From assembly GCF_946190375.1 (NCBI RefSeq), contig NZ_CAMIAF010000012.1:16319-80318 (forward strand): a DNA stretch of 64,000 nt. The letters are read 5' to 3'. Position numbers and translations under genes: made by a program. Source of the stretch: Streptococcus mitis (GTDB taxonomy: Bacteria > Bacillota > Bacilli > Lactobacillales > Streptococcaceae). Positions 18,609-28,981 of this stretch are shown in pieces; within the stretch, counting starts at the first letter, position 1, and each line of letters opens with the position of its first letter. The notes below the pieces were generated by a model that saw only the letters and a program-made list of their open reading frames with translations, ran no database searches and was not told the origin of the DNA.

Positions 18609-19593
18609 ATTTTTCAATAATTTTGTGGGCGATTAACTGACGGTAACAAATTTGTTTATTGCTTTTAGCATCGCTGATAATCTGGAGAATAGTTTCAAAG
18701 GAAACACGACCAAGCTCCAAACTATTGATATCGACATAGGCTGCCAAGTTGAGCTTGGGATTGACTGAGTCGAAGCTGAGGACAGGGACATCCAGTTGGT
18801 GTTTTGCGATGTAATCACAGACCCCTGCAGCAAGGAGACTATCAATGGTAATAATAGCATCAATATTTGGATCGTGTTTGAAGAGAAGTCTACTAAAGCG
18901 ATAACCATTATCTTCAAGAAATTCAGTAGCAAAGTAAGTCAGATTAGTATCGAGAGGAAGTTGGTGTTGTTTTAGAGCTAGCTCGTAACCTGTCAGACGG
19001 TCTTGTGTTACGAAGAGTCGCTTAGTCCCTCCGATAAAGGCAATTCGCTTGCATCCTTTTTTGATGAAATACTCTGTCGCATCAAAACCAGCTTGGACAT
19101 TGTCATTATCGACAAGTGGAATGAAGGGAGATAGAGATTTACCTAAGATAAGGAAAGGAAATTGCTCGTCTGCTACTAACTTAACCAAAGGGTCCTCTTC
19201 TTGGGCATAGAGGAAAATCAAACCATCTACACGCTTACCATAGACCATCTGAGAAATAGCTTTAAGACGCTCTTTGGCATCTTTACCTGTTGCAATCTGA
19301 ATAGCGTAGTGGTTTTCAGAAGCAACTTGAGCGATACCACGGAGGACAGATGGGAAGAAAGGATTTTGATAGAAGGCGTCTGAGTCATCAGGAAGCACTA
19401 AGCCGATAACTTGCGTATAACTGCTTACCAAACTGCGAGCATTGAGGTTGGGGTGGTAATTGAGCTCCTTCATCGCCTTGCGAACGCGTTTTTTAGTTTC
19501 GTCGCTAATGGTTGATTTATTTTGAATAACACGGGTTACGGTTGAAGGCGAAACACCAGCAGCCTTGGCCACGTCTTTAATCGTAACGGGCAT
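18607..19593 (-). CDS. malR: Maltose operon repressor, LacI family
   Basis: A 328-residue LacI/GalR regulator. The N-terminal helix-turn-helix and hinge are clear (TIKDVAKAAGVSPSTVTRVI, residues 3-22, then NARSLVSS), followed by a periplasmic-binding-protein-like effector domain. In S. pneumoniae MalR represses the malXCD and malMP promoters and is released by maltose (established). The gene is 9 nt downstream of malA in a minus-strand pair. Palindromic CAAACGTTTG-type sites at both mal promoters are its expected operators. GGAGA lies upstream of the ATG. Confidence 0.92.
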   Translation of the reverse strand: MPVTIKDVAKAAGVSPSTVTRVIQNKSTISDETKKRVRKAMKELNYHPNLNARSLVSSYTQVIGLVLPDDSDAFYQNPFFPSVLRGIAQVASENHYAIQIATGKDAKERLKAISQMVYGKRVDGLIFLYAQEEDPLVKLVADEQFPFLILGKSLSPFIPLVDNDNVQAGFDATEYFIKKGCKRIAFIGGTKRLFVTQDRLTGYELALKQHQLPLDTNLTYFATEFLEDNGYRFSRLLFKHDPNIDAIITIDSLLAAGVCDYIAKHQLDVPVLSFDSVNPKLNLAAYVDINSLELGRVSFETILQIISDAKSNKQICYRQLIAHKIIEK

Positions 19594-19602
19594 AAAAATC
19601 TC

Positions 19603-20403
19603 CTATTTATGGTAATCTGGATCACGAAAATGCGTTTTATAAAAGATAGTGACCAGATAAAGGACAAAAAGAATATTTTGTATAGTGATGAGGTTTGACA
19701 TATTTTGGCCAAACAATCCCAAAATAAGCGTAATCAGAGTCGGCAATCCTAAACAGTTCAAGATAAAATGGTAGCACTCTTTAAAGGTTTTAAATGAAAA
19801 GAGGCGTGATTTCTTAGTGATATAAAGGAGAAGACTAGCCCCTAGAGAGACGATAAAGAAATTCAAACCAAAGAGGAAGCTGGCACCGAGAACTAGGAAG
19901 AGACTGATATAGACACGATTTTGTTGGTACCAGTCTTTAGAAATCGCTTGGGTCAAGCTGTCTTTGCTTTTGAAACTCTCAGTCTCAATCGCCCGGTAAG
20001 AGATACGAGTCAGTTCCTTGCTTTCCTTGCTGATGACGAGCTCATTCGTATCGAAATGCAGTTGCAAGTCCTTAGGTAATTCCTTGCTTTGACTTGGACC
20101 GATTAAAAGAGAAGGGGCTTGACTAGCTGTTCCAGTATAAGTTAATTTGCCATCAACAATTGTAGCGTGTTCAGAGAGGTCCTGAACAACCTCATTTGTC
20201 AATGGTTCATAGACATTATCGATAAAGGTTTCTAGCGGATAAGTCTCCTGGGAGCTGTTTTGAATGGCAATTGGTACCATAGACAAGCTAATAAGGAAGA
20301 TACTGGTAAAGAGAAGTTGAAACCAGTTGAGCCCGAAACGTTTGGACAGGGGCTTACGAAATCCCCAAATACTTGAAAAATAGGAAAATGGATATGGAAG
20401 CAT
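19603..20403 (-). CDS. malA: Maltodextrin utilization protein MalA (DUF1189)
   Basis: A 266-residue membrane protein of the DUF1189/MalA family. One hydrophobic segment near residues 28-48 is followed by an extracytoplasmic domain of about 120 residues, then three or four C-terminal membrane segments (about 165-260). In pneumococcal maltose clusters malA precedes malR, as here; its biochemical role is unclear. It has its own promoter at 20441-20469 and forms a two-gene operon with malR. The ribosome-binding site is weak. Confidence 0.82.
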   Translation of the reverse strand: MLPYPFSYFSSIWGFRKPLSKRFGLNWFQLLFTSIFLISLSMVPIAIQNSSQETYPLETFIDNVYEPLTNEVVQDLSEHATIVDGKLTYTGTASQAPSLLIGPSQSKELPKDLQLHFDTNELVISKESKELTRISYRAIETESFKSKDSLTQAISKDWYQQNRVYISLFLVLGASFLFGLNFFIVSLGASLLLYITKKSRLFSFKTFKECYHFILNCLGLPTLITLILGLFGQNMSNLITIQNILFVLYLVTIFYKTHFRDPDYHK

Positions 20404-20440
20404 AGGTATCTTTCTAAAAGGTGTTTTCTATATGAGTATT

Positions 20441-20469
20441 ATTATATAGAGAAATGCGCTTTATTTCAA
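20441..20469 (-). promoter_or_regulatory. malA-malR promoter
   Basis: On the minus strand, -35 TTGAAA (20469-20464), 17 bp, -10 TATAAT (20446-20441), about 38 nt before the malA ATG. No CAAACGTTTG operator is visible here, unlike the other two mal promoters. Confidence 0.78.
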
Positions 20470-20523
20470 GTCTAGGAGAAAAATTGCTTGTTGTAAGGAT
20501 ATTACTTACAGTAACAATCGCTA

Positions 20524-20638
20524 ATACTCAATGAAAATCAAAGAGCAAACTAGGAAGCTAGCCGTAGGCTACTCAAAGAACAGCTTTGAGGTTGCAGATA
20601 AAAGCTGATGTGGTTTGAAGAGATTTTCGAAGAGTATA
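20524..20638 (+). repeat. Shortened BOX element
   Basis: About 115 bp with intact BOX ends (ATACTCAATGAAAATCAAAG and TTCGAAGAGTAT) but lacking about 37 bp of the centre that is present in the copies at 9497 and 15622, including the GAAGTCAGTAAC and TACGGCAAGGCGA blocks. It lies between the malA promoter and the malD terminator. Confidence 0.82.
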
Positions 20639-20643
20639 AAATG

Positions 20644-20683
20644 AAAAAAGGGTGGCGGGGATAAATTATCCCTTGTCGCCACC
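20644..20683 (-). terminator. malXCD operon terminator
   Basis: On the minus strand a long hairpin (GGTGGCG with CGCCACC, inner GGGATAA/ATCCC) overlaps the malD stop codon and is followed by six T. Confidence 0.82.
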
Positions 20684-21508
20684 ACTTGTAAGTCCTGAAA
20701 CAAAGTTCTTTTGTAGGAAGAAGAAGAGAATACAGATTGGAAGGGCGATGAGGATAGCACCTGCTGAGAAGTAGGCGATCTTCATGTTTTTCACATTGCT
20801 AACGAAGGTTTGGAGACCTACGGCAACAGTAAAGTATTCTTTCTCACGAAGCAAGAAACTAGAGAGGATGTAGTCCCCGAAAGGTCCCATGAAGGCCCAG
20901 AGAGCTTGTACGGCAACCATTGGGCGAACAAGTGGAAGAACAATTTGCCAGAAGCGACGGAAGTGTCCTGCACCGTCTAGTTTTGCAGATTCGTCTAGAG
21001 ACATTGGCACTGTATCGAAGTAGCCTTTCATGAGCCAAGCATTCATCGGGATACCTCCACCAACGTAGAGGAAGATGAGGAACCAGCTGTGGTTAAGGGC
21101 GTTCAACATAAGTGCCATAACGAAGAAGGCTGTCAAAGCGGCCATGGTTGGCACCATTTGGATAATCAAGAAGAAGACCAAACTTTGTTTACGAGCCAAG
21201 AAGTTGTAACGGCTGTAGGCATAACCAGCAAGTACGATGATACTTGTTTGAACAACCATAGTAATCAAGGCTATAATCAAAGTATTGAGGTACCAAGTAC
21301 CGTACAAGGTTTCAGTGAAGAGGCCTTTAAAGTTATCAAAATTGAGGTCGATATTAGTATCTAGTTTAAAGGCTGAGACGTTACCTGCTTTAAAGGCTGA
21401 CATGATAGTAATCAAAAGTGGATAGATAATAACGATTGATAGGCCAATTAAGTAGAGGTAAGTAAGGGTTTGAGTCAGTCTACGTTTGAGTTTAATTGAG
21501 TTATTCAT
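20666..21508 (-). CDS. malD: Maltodextrin ABC transporter permease MalD (MalG-like)
   Basis: A 280-residue inner-membrane permease with six membrane segments and the EAA-loop [20 protein letters not shown] that contacts the ATPase. It pairs with MalC to import maltodextrins bound by MalX. The ATG at 21508 is chosen because the GGAGG in the end of malC is then correctly spaced; an ATG 9 nt earlier abuts the Shine-Dalgarno. Gene order malX-malC-malD matches the pneumococcal operon. Confidence 0.92.
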   Translation of the reverse strand: MNNSIKLKRRLTQTLTYLYLIGLSIVIIYPLLITIMSAFKAGNVSAFKLDTNIDLNFDNFKGLFTETLYGTWYLNTLIIALITMVVQTSIIVLAGYAYSRYNFLARKQSLVFFLIIQMVPTMAALTAFFVMALMLNALNHSWFLIFLYVGGGIPMNAWLMKGYFDTVPMSLDESAKLDGAGHFRRFWQIVLPLVRPMVAVQALWAFMGPFGDYILSSFLLREKEYFTVAVGLQTFVSNVKNMKIAYFSAGAILIALPICILFFFLQKNFVSGLTSGGDKG

Positions 21509-21509
21509 C

Positions 21510-22802
21510 TTAGACATCCTCCATATCAAATGCGTGTAGTTTCTTGAATGCGATCATAGAGATTGAGATGACAATGATAGAGATAATCAAGGTAACAGCT
21601 GCCGCCATTGAGTATTGAGGAGATGTACCTGTTGTCAAACGGTAGATCCATGAGATCAAGATATCGGTTGAACCAGCTCCCCCTCCGACACTACCAGGTC
21701 CTCCACCATTGAAGAGGTACATGATAGAGAAGTTGTTAAAGTTGAAGGTGTATTGGCTAATCAAAGTAGGTGCTGCAACAGCCAAGATCATTGGGAAAGT
21801 GATGTTGCGGAATTTTTGCCAAGCATTAGCACCGTCAATATAAGCTGCTTCGTAAAGGTCGTTAGGAATAGATTGTAAGATACCTAAAGTCAAAACGTAG
21901 ATGTATGGGAATCCAAGCCAACCTTGCATCATAATCAAGGCAACCTTTGTCCAAGTAGGGTCTGTTTTCCAAGGAATAAGAGCACCATCAAGGAAAGGAA
22001 GGAATTTAGCAAAGATCGGCAAGACTTGGGTGTTGATAGCACCGACACTATCATTAAACATGTTTGAGAATGTCAAGATAGTGATGAAGGCTGGGACAGC
22101 CCAAGGAAGAAGGAAAATAACACCAAAGATACGTTTTCCTTTGATAAATGGCTGGTTAGCAATGATAGCTGTAAAGATACCAATCACGATCTGTAAAGTT
22201 GAGGCAGATAAAGCCCAGATGATAGTCCAAGAAAGAACAGAACCAAAGGCAGAACGGAAGGTACTCAAGCTCCAAATGTTTGTAAAGTTTGTCAAACCAA
22301 CCCAGTCCAACAATTTGTTTGGTGGCAAGTGTTGGAAGTCGTAGTTGGTAAAAGCGATCATCAAGGTTACGATAACTGGGAAGATGATTGCAAAGGTCAT
22401 AGCAATGTAAGATGGAATGATCAAGAGGTAAGGGAAGCCATTTTCATAGATTCCTTTGATCATTTCTTTAAAGGTAAGTGCTACTGGAATACCATTGTTA
22501 ATGTGTTTAGCAGTTGTATGTGCATCTTTAATATTTGAGAAATAAAAGAGTACATAAACGACTACAAAGATTAAATGGAAGGCACCACGAATCAGCATAA
22601 AGAGGGAATTATCACGACCTGGCTTGTCACCAAGAGTGATGAGATTGCTCAATTCAGGGGCTGCAAGTGCTAGGAAATAAAGGACAAATACGATGGTTAC
22701 ACCAAGGAAGATAAAACCTTTGGCTTTTTGTTTATTGTAAATCTGTCCTAACCCAGGAATGATAGACAGCAGAGCTGCTTTACTAGGTTGTTGCTTTTCC
22801 AT
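21510..22802 (-). CDS. malC: Maltodextrin ABC transporter permease MalC (MalF-like)
   Basis: A 430-residue permease with about eight membrane segments. A conserved EAA-loop ([20 protein letters not shown]) lies near residue 320, and an N-terminal extension of two or three extra helices fits the MalF type. The ATG at 22802 follows AAAGGAG. Its stop lies 1 nt before the malD start. A hairpin between malX and malC probably reduces permease expression relative to the binding protein. No ABC ATPase gene accompanies the operon; in pneumococcus the shared MsmK ATPase serves it (established knowledge). Confidence 0.92.
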   Translation of the reverse strand: MEKQQPSKAALLSIIPGLGQIYNKQKAKGFIFLGVTIVFVLYFLALAAPELSNLITLGDKPGRDNSLFMLIRGAFHLIFVVVYVLFYFSNIKDAHTTAKHINNGIPVALTFKEMIKGIYENGFPYLLIIPSYIAMTFAIIFPVIVTLMIAFTNYDFQHLPPNKLLDWVGLTNFTNIWSLSTFRSAFGSVLSWTIIWALSASTLQIVIGIFTAIIANQPFIKGKRIFGVIFLLPWAVPAFITILTFSNMFNDSVGAINTQVLPIFAKFLPFLDGALIPWKTDPTWTKVALIMMQGWLGFPYIYVLTLGILQSIPNDLYEAAYIDGANAWQKFRNITFPMILAVAAPTLISQYTFNFNNFSIMYLFNGGGPGSVGGGAGSTDILISWIYRLTTGTSPQYSMAAAVTLIISIIVISISMIAFKKLHAFDMEDV

Positions 22803-22869
22803 AATAACTCCTTTCATAGGATACTGGTTTCTAGATAAAACCTAAACTATTTGTGTTTTTGTTGATAAA

Positions 22870-22903
22870 TTCAAAGGGGGATTTGATTTCCACCCCCCTT
22901 GAA
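22870..22903 (-). terminator. Intra-operon hairpin between malX and malC
   Basis: A GC-rich stem (AAGGGGGG with CCCCCTTT on the minus strand) has a 13-nt loop and only a short T-rich tail. It is likely a partial terminator or mRNA 3'-end stabiliser that keeps MalX in excess over MalCD. Confidence 0.65.
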
Positions 22904-22911
22904 CAAATTTC

Positions 22912-24183
22912 TTATTCACCAAATTTTTGTTTGATTGTTTCTTTGATCAATGTTACAGCATCGTTAGCAGCTGTTTTAGCATCTTTCTTACCACTTACAG
23001 CTTCAAACAACATTGTTTTAGCTGGGTCCCAAACAGCTGACATTTGAGAGATGTTTGGCATTGGTTGAGCGTTCTTGAACTGTTTGATAACAGCTGTTGT
23101 CAACTCATCATTTTTACCTTCAGCGTATGAACGAGCTTCAGTGTTAGCTGGGATTTCATTAGTTTTATCGTAGAAGGCTTTTTGTTGTTCAGTTGAAACA
23201 AGGAAGTCTACAAATTTTTGAGCAGCTTCAAGGTTCTTAGTGCTTGATGGGATGATCCAAGCTTTACCACCACCAAATGCTGCGTAGTCTTTTCCGTTTG
23301 GAAGAGTTGGGATAGTTGCAACACCGTAGTTTACTTTAGCGTCTTTGAAGGCTTGAGCTTTCCAAGGTCCATCGATGATAGCAGCTGTTTTACCTTCTTG
23401 GAATTGAGTTTGGATTAGGTTTCCAGCTCCTTCAGTATCTTGCATACCTTTAGGCCATTTTTCATACCAAGTTTTAGCGTATTCTACACCTTTGATAGCG
23501 CCGTCGTTTGCAAGACCGATGTCTTTAGCGTCTTTACCGTTTTGTCCGAATACGTAACCGCCGTTACCAGCAAGAAGTCCGTATGCAAAGTAGAAGTTTG
23601 TCCAGTCAGCTAGGAAAGCAGAAGTTTTTCCATCTTCTCCAGCGAATGCGTATTTGCTATCTTTAGCAAGGTTTTCCAAGTCAGCAAATGTTTTTGGAGC
23701 TTCTTTTACCAAGTCTTTGTTGTAGTACATAACAAGTGACTCGATAACGGCAGGAGCACCGTAAACTTTACCGTCAGCAGCTGTTACAAGAGATTTAGTT
23801 TTATCATCTGTTTTAGCACCGTCGCTCAATTTCACTTCTGAAAGTTGTCCGTCAGTACCAAGGCTACCTACACGGTCGTATGGAGCCATCATAACGTCAG
23901 GAGCTTGACCTGATTGGTTGTCAAGAGAAAGTTTGTCAAGCCCACCCATTTGGTCACCAGATTTGATGTTAACTGTTGTTCCTGATTGTTCTTTATAAGC
24001 TTTAGCTACTGTTTCAGCATAAGCTTTGTATTGGTCCTCAACGTAAAGAGTGATTTCTTTCGCTTCAGATGAACCAGAATCAGCAGGTTTATCAGCAGTT
24101 TTGCTTCCGCAAGCTACCAAAAGCAAGCTAGCAAGTGTAGCAGTTCCAAGCACAGCAGCGCTCTTCATGAATTTAGATGACAT
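22912..24183 (-). CDS. malX: Maltose/maltodextrin-binding lipoprotein
   Basis: A 423-residue extracellular solute-binding protein. Residues 1-24 form a lipoprotein signal peptide ending in LLLVAC, so Cys25 is lipidated and anchors the protein outside the membrane. The rest fits the family-1 maltose-binding fold, with PYDRVGSLG, PAVIESLVMYYN and AAIIDGPWKAQAF segments. It captures maltodextrins for MalC/MalD. AGGAGGA lies upstream of the ATG. Its promoter carries a LacI-type palindrome just downstream of the -10 box, as expected for MalR repression. Confidence 0.94.
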   Translation of the reverse strand: MSSKFMKSAAVLGTATLASLLLVACGSKTADKPADSGSSEAKEITLYVEDQYKAYAETVAKAYKEQSGTTVNIKSGDQMGGLDKLSLDNQSGQAPDVMMAPYDRVGSLGTDGQLSEVKLSDGAKTDDKTKSLVTAADGKVYGAPAVIESLVMYYNKDLVKEAPKTFADLENLAKDSKYAFAGEDGKTSAFLADWTNFYFAYGLLAGNGGYVFGQNGKDAKDIGLANDGAIKGVEYAKTWYEKWPKGMQDTEGAGNLIQTQFQEGKTAAIIDGPWKAQAFKDAKVNYGVATIPTLPNGKDYAAFGGGKAWIIPSSTKNLEAAQKFVDFLVSTEQQKAFYDKTNEIPANTEARSYAEGKNDELTTAVIKQFKNAQPMPNISQMSAVWDPAKTMLFEAVSGKKDAKTAANDAVTLIKETIKQKFGE

Positions 24184-24221
24184 AGTGTATTCCTCCTAAA
24201 GAATAACAAATTTTATAATGA

Positions 24222-24240
24222 GGAAACGCAAACGTTTTCC
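24222..24240. promoter_or_regulatory. MalR operator at malX
   Basis: GGAAACGCAAACGTTTTCC contains the ACGCAAACGTTT core shared with the malQ and pgi upstream regions. It lies just downstream of the malX -10 box, where a bound repressor would block initiation. MalR binding at this promoter is known in S. pneumoniae; the exact bases here are inferred. Confidence 0.78.
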
Positions 24241-24251
24241 TTTATGGGACT

Positions 24252-24280
24252 AGTATAGCACAAATAGAAAACGGTTGCAA
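24252..24280 (-). promoter_or_regulatory. malX promoter
   Basis: On the minus strand, -35 TTGCAA (24280-24275), 17 bp, extended -10 TGCTATACT (TATACT at 24257-24252). The -35 box lies within TTGCAACCGTTTTC, a cre-like sequence, so CcpA control is also possible. Confidence 0.82.
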
Positions 24281-24573
24281 GTGTTTTTTGTAAAAATTTT
24301 AAAAAAATTTCACGAGAATGGTAAGCGTTTTATTTGTTTATAATAGAAGAAAAGTCGGAAAATATATTTTCATGATTTTACTGAAATTATTTAGGGAAAC
24401 GATTGCCTAAATTTTGAGCAAAAAATAAATTGCTCTAGACCAAAAGTAAGCTAAGTTGGGCCTTCTATTTGTAGTTGAAGAAGATTTTGTAAATAGAAAA
24501 GGAAAATGTATATGTATACATAAAGAAGGACAACTTTTTTTAAAAAAATAATCAAAAAGTTTTTTAAAAACGC

Positions 24574-24602
24574 TTGCAATTGTCGGGGAAATACGCTATA
24601 AT
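24574..24602 (+). promoter_or_regulatory. malQ-malP promoter
   Basis: The -35 TTGCAA (24574-24579), 17 bp, -10 TATAAT (24597-24602). The -35 hexamer is identical to that of malX and is likewise inside a LacI/cre-like sequence (AACGCTTGCAA). Confidence 0.82.
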
Positions 24603-24610
24603 TATCTTAA

Positions 24611-24624
24611 CGCAAACGTTTGCG
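24611..24624. promoter_or_regulatory. MalR operator at malQ
   Basis: CGCAAACGTTTGCG is a perfect 14-bp palindrome 8 bp after the -10 box. It is the best LacI-family operator in the window and the expected MalR site. Confidence 0.85.
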
Positions 24625-24668
24625 CCCAAAAATGAAAATTTAAACTACAAATACACGAGGTGTTGTTT

Positions 24669-26186
24669 ATGAAAAAACGTCAAAGTGGTGTGTTGATGCA
24701 CATCTCTTCTCTTCCAGGAGCCTACGGAATCGGATCATTTGGTCAAAGTGCTTACGACTTCGTTGATTTCTTGGTCCGTACAAAACAACGTTACTGGCAA
24801 ATCCTTCCGCTAGGAACAACTAGTTACGGGGATTCTCCTTACCAATCTTTCTCAGCCTTCGCGGGAAACACTCACTTTATCGATTTGGATATCTTGGTGG
24901 AGCAAGGTTTGTTGGAAGCAAGTGACCTTGAAGGAGTTGACTTTGGTAGCGATGCGTCTGAAGTTGACTATGCTAAGATTTACTATGCACGTCGTCCTCT
25001 TTTAGAAAAAGCGGTGAAACGTTTCTTTGAAGTCGGAGATGTTAAAGATTTTGAGAAATTTGCTCAAGACAACCAATCATGGCTTGAGCTCTTTGCTGAG
25101 TATATGGCTATCAAAGAGCATTTTGACAATCTTGCTTGGACTGAATGGCCAGATGCTGATGCTCGCGTTCGTAAAGCTTCAGCACTTGAAAGCTATCGTG
25201 AGAAATTGGCAGACAAGTTGGTTTACCACCGTGTGACTCAATACTTCTTCTTCCAACAATGGTTGAAATTGAAAGCTTACGCTAACGACAACCACATCGA
25301 AATCGTTGGAGACATGCCAATCTACGTAGCGGAAGATTCAAGCGATATGTGGGCAAATCCACATCTCTTCAAGACAGATGTCAACGGTAAGGCAACTTGC
25401 ATCGCAGGATGCCCACCAGATGAGTTTTCTGCAACTGGTCAGCTTTGGGGTAACCCAATCTATGACTGGGAAGCAATGGACAAAGATGGTTACAAATGGT
25501 GGATTGAACGCTTGCGTGAAAGCTTCAAAATCTACGACATCGTTCGTATCGACCACTTCCGTGGTTTCGAATCTTACTGGGAAATCCCTGCTGGTTCCGA
25601 TACGGCAGCACCTGGTGAGTGGGTCAAAGGTCCTGGCTACAAGCTTTTTGCAGCCGTTAAGGAAGAACTTGGTGAGCTAAACATCATCGCTGAAGACCTT
25701 GGCTTCATGACAGATGAAGTTATTGAGTTGCGTGAACGTACTGGATTCCCAGGAATGAAGATTCTTCAATTTGCCTTCAACCCAGAAGACGAAAGTATCG
25801 ATAGCCCACACTTGGCACCTGCTAACTCAGTTATGTACACAGGAACACACGATAACAACACGGTCCTTGGTTGGTACCGTAACGAGATCGATGATGCGAC
25901 TCGTGAGTACATGGCTCGCTACACGAACCGTAAAGAATACGAAACAGTGCCACACGCTATGCTTCGTACAGTCTTTTCATCAGTTAGCTTCATGGCAATT
26001 GCAACTATGCAAGATTTGCTTGAATTGGATGAGACAGCTCGTATGAACTTCCCATCTACCCTTGGTGGAAACTGGTCTTGGCGTATGACTGAAGATCAAT
26101 TGACACCAGCTGTCGAGGAAGGTTTGCTTGACTTGACAACAATCTATCGCCGAATCAATGAAAATTTGGTAGAATTAAAGAAATAA
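24669..26186 (+). CDS. malQ: 4-alpha-glucanotransferase (amylomaltase)
   Basis: A 505-residue GH77 enzyme that rearranges maltodextrins by transferring glucan chains and releasing glucose. The catalytic regions are visible: [14 protein letters not shown] near residue 292 with the nucleophile Asp, [12 protein letters not shown] near 340 with the acid/base Glu, and [13 protein letters not shown] near 392. The ATG at 24669 follows ACGAGGTG; the upstream GTG at 24660 is less likely. The S. pneumoniae name is malM. It is co-transcribed with malP, 25 nt downstream. Confidence 0.95.
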   Translation: MKKRQSGVLMHISSLPGAYGIGSFGQSAYDFVDFLVRTKQRYWQILPLGTTSYGDSPYQSFSAFAGNTHFIDLDILVEQGLLEASDLEGVDFGSDASEVDYAKIYYARRPLLEKAVKRFFEVGDVKDFEKFAQDNQSWLELFAEYMAIKEHFDNLAWTEWPDADARVRKASALESYREKLADKLVYHRVTQYFFFQQWLKLKAYANDNHIEIVGDMPIYVAEDSSDMWANPHLFKTDVNGKATCIAGCPPDEFSATGQLWGNPIYDWEAMDKDGYKWWIERLRESFKIYDIVRIDHFRGFESYWEIPAGSDTAAPGEWVKGPGYKLFAAVKEELGELNIIAEDLGFMTDEVIELRERTGFPGMKILQFAFNPEDESIDSPHLAPANSVMYTGTHDNNTVLGWYRNEIDDATREYMARYTNRKEYETVPHAMLRTVFSSVSFMAIATMQDLLELDETARMNFPSTLGGNWSWRMTEDQLTPAVEEGLLDLTTIYRRINENLVELKK

Positions 26187-26211
26187 TACAATATCAGGAG
26201 ACACCTTAAAC

Positions 26212-28470
26212 ATGTTATCACTACAAGAATTTGTACAAAATCGTTACAATAAAACCATTGCAGAATGTAGCAATGAAGAGCTTTACCTTGCTCTTCTTAA
26301 CTACAGCAAGCTTGCAAGCAGCCAAAAACCAGTTAACACTGGTAAGAAAAAAGTTTACTACATCTCAGCTGAGTTCTTGATTGGTAAACTCTTGTCAAAC
26401 AACTTGATCAACCTTGGTCTTTACGACGATGTCAAAAAAGAACTTGCAGCTGCAGGTAAAGACTTGATCGAAGTCGAAGAAGTTGAATTGGAACCATCTC
26501 TTGGTAATGGTGGTTTGGGACGTTTGGCTGCCTGCTTTATCGACTCAATTGCGACTCTTGGTTTGAATGGTGACGGTGTTGGTCTTAACTACCACTTTGG
26601 TCTTTTCCAACAAGTTCTTAAAAACAACCAACAAGAAACAATTCCAAATGCATGGTTGACAGAGCAAAACTGGTTGGTTCGCTCAAGCCGTAGCTACCAA
26701 GTACCATTTGCAGATTTTACTTTGACATCAACTCTTTACGATATTGATGTTACTGGTTATGAAACAGCAACTAAAAACCGCTTGCGTTTGTTTGACTTGG
26801 ATTCAGTTGATTCTTCTATTATTAAAGATGGTATCAACTTTGACAAGACAGATATCGCTCGCAACTTGACTCTCTTCCTTTACCCAGATGATAGTGACCG
26901 TCAAGGTGAATTGCTCCGTATCTTCCAACAATACTTCATGGTTTCAAACGGTGCGCAATTGATCATCGACGAAGCAATCGAAAAAGGAAGCAACTTGCAT
27001 GACCTTGCTGATTACGCAGTTGTACAAATCAACGATACTCACCCATCAATGGTTATCCCTGAATTGATCCGTCTTTTGACTGCACGTGGTATCGAGCTTG
27101 ACGAAGCAATCTCAATCGTTCGTAGCATGACTGCCTACACTAACCACACAATCCTTGCTGAAGCCCTTGAAAAATGGCCTCTTGAATTCTTGCAAGAAGT
27201 GGTTCCTCACTTGGTACCAATCATCGAAGAATTGGACCGTCGCGTGAAAGCAGAATACAAAGATCCAGCTGTTCAAATTATCGATGAGAGCGGACGTGTT
27301 CACATGGCTCACATGGATATCCACTACGGATACAGTGTTAACGGGGTAGCGGCACTCCACACTGAAATCTTGAAGAACTCTGAGTTGAAAGCCTTCTACG
27401 ACCTTTACCCAGAAAAATTCAACAACAAAACAAACGGTATTACTTTCCGTCGTTGGCTCATGCATGCTAACCCACGATTGTCTCACTACTTGGATGAGAT
27501 TCTTGGAGAAGGTTGGCACCATGAAGCAGATGAGCTTGAAAAACTCTTGTCTTATGAAGACAAAGCAGCTGTCAAAGAAAAATTGGAAAGCATCAAGGCT
27601 CACAACAAACGTAAATTGGCTCGTCACTTGAAAGAACACCAAGGTGTAGAAATCAATCCAAACTCTATCTTTGATATCCAAATCAAACGTCTTCACGAGT
27701 ACAAACGCCAACAAATGAACGCCTTGTACGTGATCCACAAATACCTTGACATCAAAGCTGGTAACATCCCTGCTCGTCCAATCACAATCTTCTTTGGTGG
27801 TAAGGCAGCTCCAGCCTATACAATCGCTCAAGACATCATCCACTTAATCCTTTGCATGTCAGAAGTTATTGCTAACGATCCAGCAGTAGCTCCACACTTG
27901 CAAGTAGTTATGGTTGAAAACTATAACGTTACTGCAGCAAGCTTCCTTATCCCAGCATGTGATATCTCAGAACAAATTTCACTTGCTTCTAAAGAAGCTT
28001 CAGGTACTGGTAACATGAAATTCATGTTGAACGGAGCTTTGACTCTTGGTACTATGGACGGCGCTAACGTGGAAATCGCTGAGTTGGTTGGAGACGAAAA
28101 TATCTACATCTTTGGTGAAGATTCAGAAACTGTTATCGACCTTTACGCAAAAGCAGCTTACAAATCAAGCGAATTCTACGCTCGTAAAGCTATCAAACCA
28201 TTGGTTGACTTCATCGTTAGCGATGCAGTTCTTGCAGCTGGAAACAAAGAGCGTTTGGAACGTCTTTACAATGAATTGATCAACAAAGACTGGTTCATGA
28301 CTCTTCTTGACTTGGAAGACTACATCAAAGTCAAAGAGCAAATGTTGGCTGACTATGAAGACCGTGACGCATGGTTGGACAAAGTTATCGTTAACATTTC
28401 TAAAGCAGGATTCTTCTCATCTGACCGTACAATCGCTCAGTATAACGAAGATATCTGGCACTTGAACTAA
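26212..28470 (+). CDS. malP: Maltodextrin/glycogen phosphorylase
   Basis: A 752-residue GT35 phosphorylase that splits glucose-1-phosphate from maltodextrin ends using PLP. The PLP lysine lies in [16 protein letters not shown] near residue 600. The substrate-site region [18 protein letters not shown] near residue 90 and the INDTHPSM segment are conserved. Its codon use and very regular coding suggest high expression. With MalQ it degrades imported maltodextrins to glucose and glucose-1-phosphate. It has an AGGAGA site and ends at a terminator. Confidence 0.95.
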   Translation: MLSLQEFVQNRYNKTIAECSNEELYLALLNYSKLASSQKPVNTGKKKVYYISAEFLIGKLLSNNLINLGLYDDVKKELAAAGKDLIEVEEVELEPSLGNGGLGRLAACFIDSIATLGLNGDGVGLNYHFGLFQQVLKNNQQETIPNAWLTEQNWLVRSSRSYQVPFADFTLTSTLYDIDVTGYETATKNRLRLFDLDSVDSSIIKDGINFDKTDIARNLTLFLYPDDSDRQGELLRIFQQYFMVSNGAQLIIDEAIEKGSNLHDLADYAVVQINDTHPSMVIPELIRLLTARGIELDEAISIVRSMTAYTNHTILAEALEKWPLEFLQEVVPHLVPIIEELDRRVKAEYKDPAVQIIDESGRVHMAHMDIHYGYSVNGVAALHTEILKNSELKAFYDLYPEKFNNKTNGITFRRWLMHANPRLSHYLDEILGEGWHHEADELEKLLSYEDKAAVKEKLESIKAHNKRKLARHLKEHQGVEINPNSIFDIQIKRLHEYKRQQMNALYVIHKYLDIKAGNIPARPITIFFGGKAAPAYTIAQDIIHLILCMSEVIANDPAVAPHLQVVMVENYNVTAASFLIPACDISEQISLASKEASGTGNMKFMLNGALTLGTMDGANVEIAELVGDENIYIFGEDSETVIDLYAKAAYKSSEFYARKAIKPLVDFIVSDAVLAAGNKERLERLYNELINKDWFMTLLDLEDYIKVKEQMLADYEDRDAWLDKVIVNISKAGFFSSDRTIAQYNEDIWHLN

Positions 28471-28500
28471 GATACAAGTTTATATTAATACATTTTGTAA

Positions 28501-28536
28501 AAAAGCGAGTTTCGATTGAAATTCGCTTTTTTTTTT
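28501..28536 (+). terminator. malQ-malP terminator
   Basis: A 12-bp stem (AAAAGCGAGTTT with AAATTCGCTTTT, one G-T pair) is followed by a long T run. Confidence 0.88.
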
Positions 28537-28664
28537 GAATGCTGTGGATTTGGATCAATTTTGTCTAAAAATAGGGAAATCCTAGATACAGTGAAGGCTT
28601 TAAATGCTGGTTTTTACTATTTTTCTGTCTCATGCTTCTTCTTTAGTTGATTACCTCATATCCC

Positions 28665-28693
28665 TTGTATTCGCTTACACAAAGTATTATAAT
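28665..28693 (+). promoter_or_regulatory. Promoter of the 68-residue membrane protein gene
   Basis: The -35 TTGTAT (28665-28670), 17 bp, -10 TATAAT (28688-28693), about 27 nt before the ATG. Confidence 0.72.
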
Positions 28694-28719
28694 ATGATTG
28701 TAGGAAAGAAGGTGTTTTT

Positions 28720-28926
28720 ATGTGGAAAAAATATTTTTCAAAATATAAATGGACGGATTTATTTTGGATACTATTTGTTATTTTGACCTGCCTCTATATA
28801 GGTAACCACGATTTGCTTCCTCTCAATCATCAAGAAATCTCTTTTCGTGGTAGCATTTGGGGTTTGGTACTGGCCTTATATCACTTACTGTTTATTGATA
28901 AGTTTGTTATCTCGAATCGAAAATAA
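28720..28926 (+). CDS. Small membrane protein of unknown function
   Basis: A 68-residue protein with two hydrophobic segments (about residues 12-28 and 44-61), separated by NHDLLPLNHQEISFRG, and a basic N-terminus (MWKKYFSKYKW). It has a good promoter and an AGAAGG ribosome-binding site, so it is likely real. I do not recognise the family. It is followed by another short membrane-type frame at 28982. Confidence 0.65.
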   Translation: MWKKYFSKYKWTDLFWILFVILTCLYIGNHDLLPLNHQEISFRGSIWGLVLALYHLLFIDKFVISNRK

Positions 28927-28981
28927 AGTTTAGAGCTATGCTTGACTGTGTACTTTTAAGATTGATTTTTGGGGGAAGATT

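Larger units (their letters stand above)
24184..24668. other. Divergent malX/malQ regulatory region
   Basis: This 485-bp non-coding region holds the two divergent promoters and their operators, annotated separately. AT-rich DNA fills the middle. It also contains half-conserved LacI/CcpA-like sites at about 24317-24334 (GGTAAGCGTTTTAT) and 24394-24407 (GGAAACGATTGCC). No ORF or RNA hairpin of note was seen. Confidence 0.7.

Noticed and set aside
27112-27843. A 243-residue antisense ORF within malP
   Set aside because: It is a shadow of the strongly biased malP codons, with no ribosome-binding site or recognisable domain. The same applies to the long antisense ORFs in hisS, dapH and the N-acetyl-DAP deacetylase gene.
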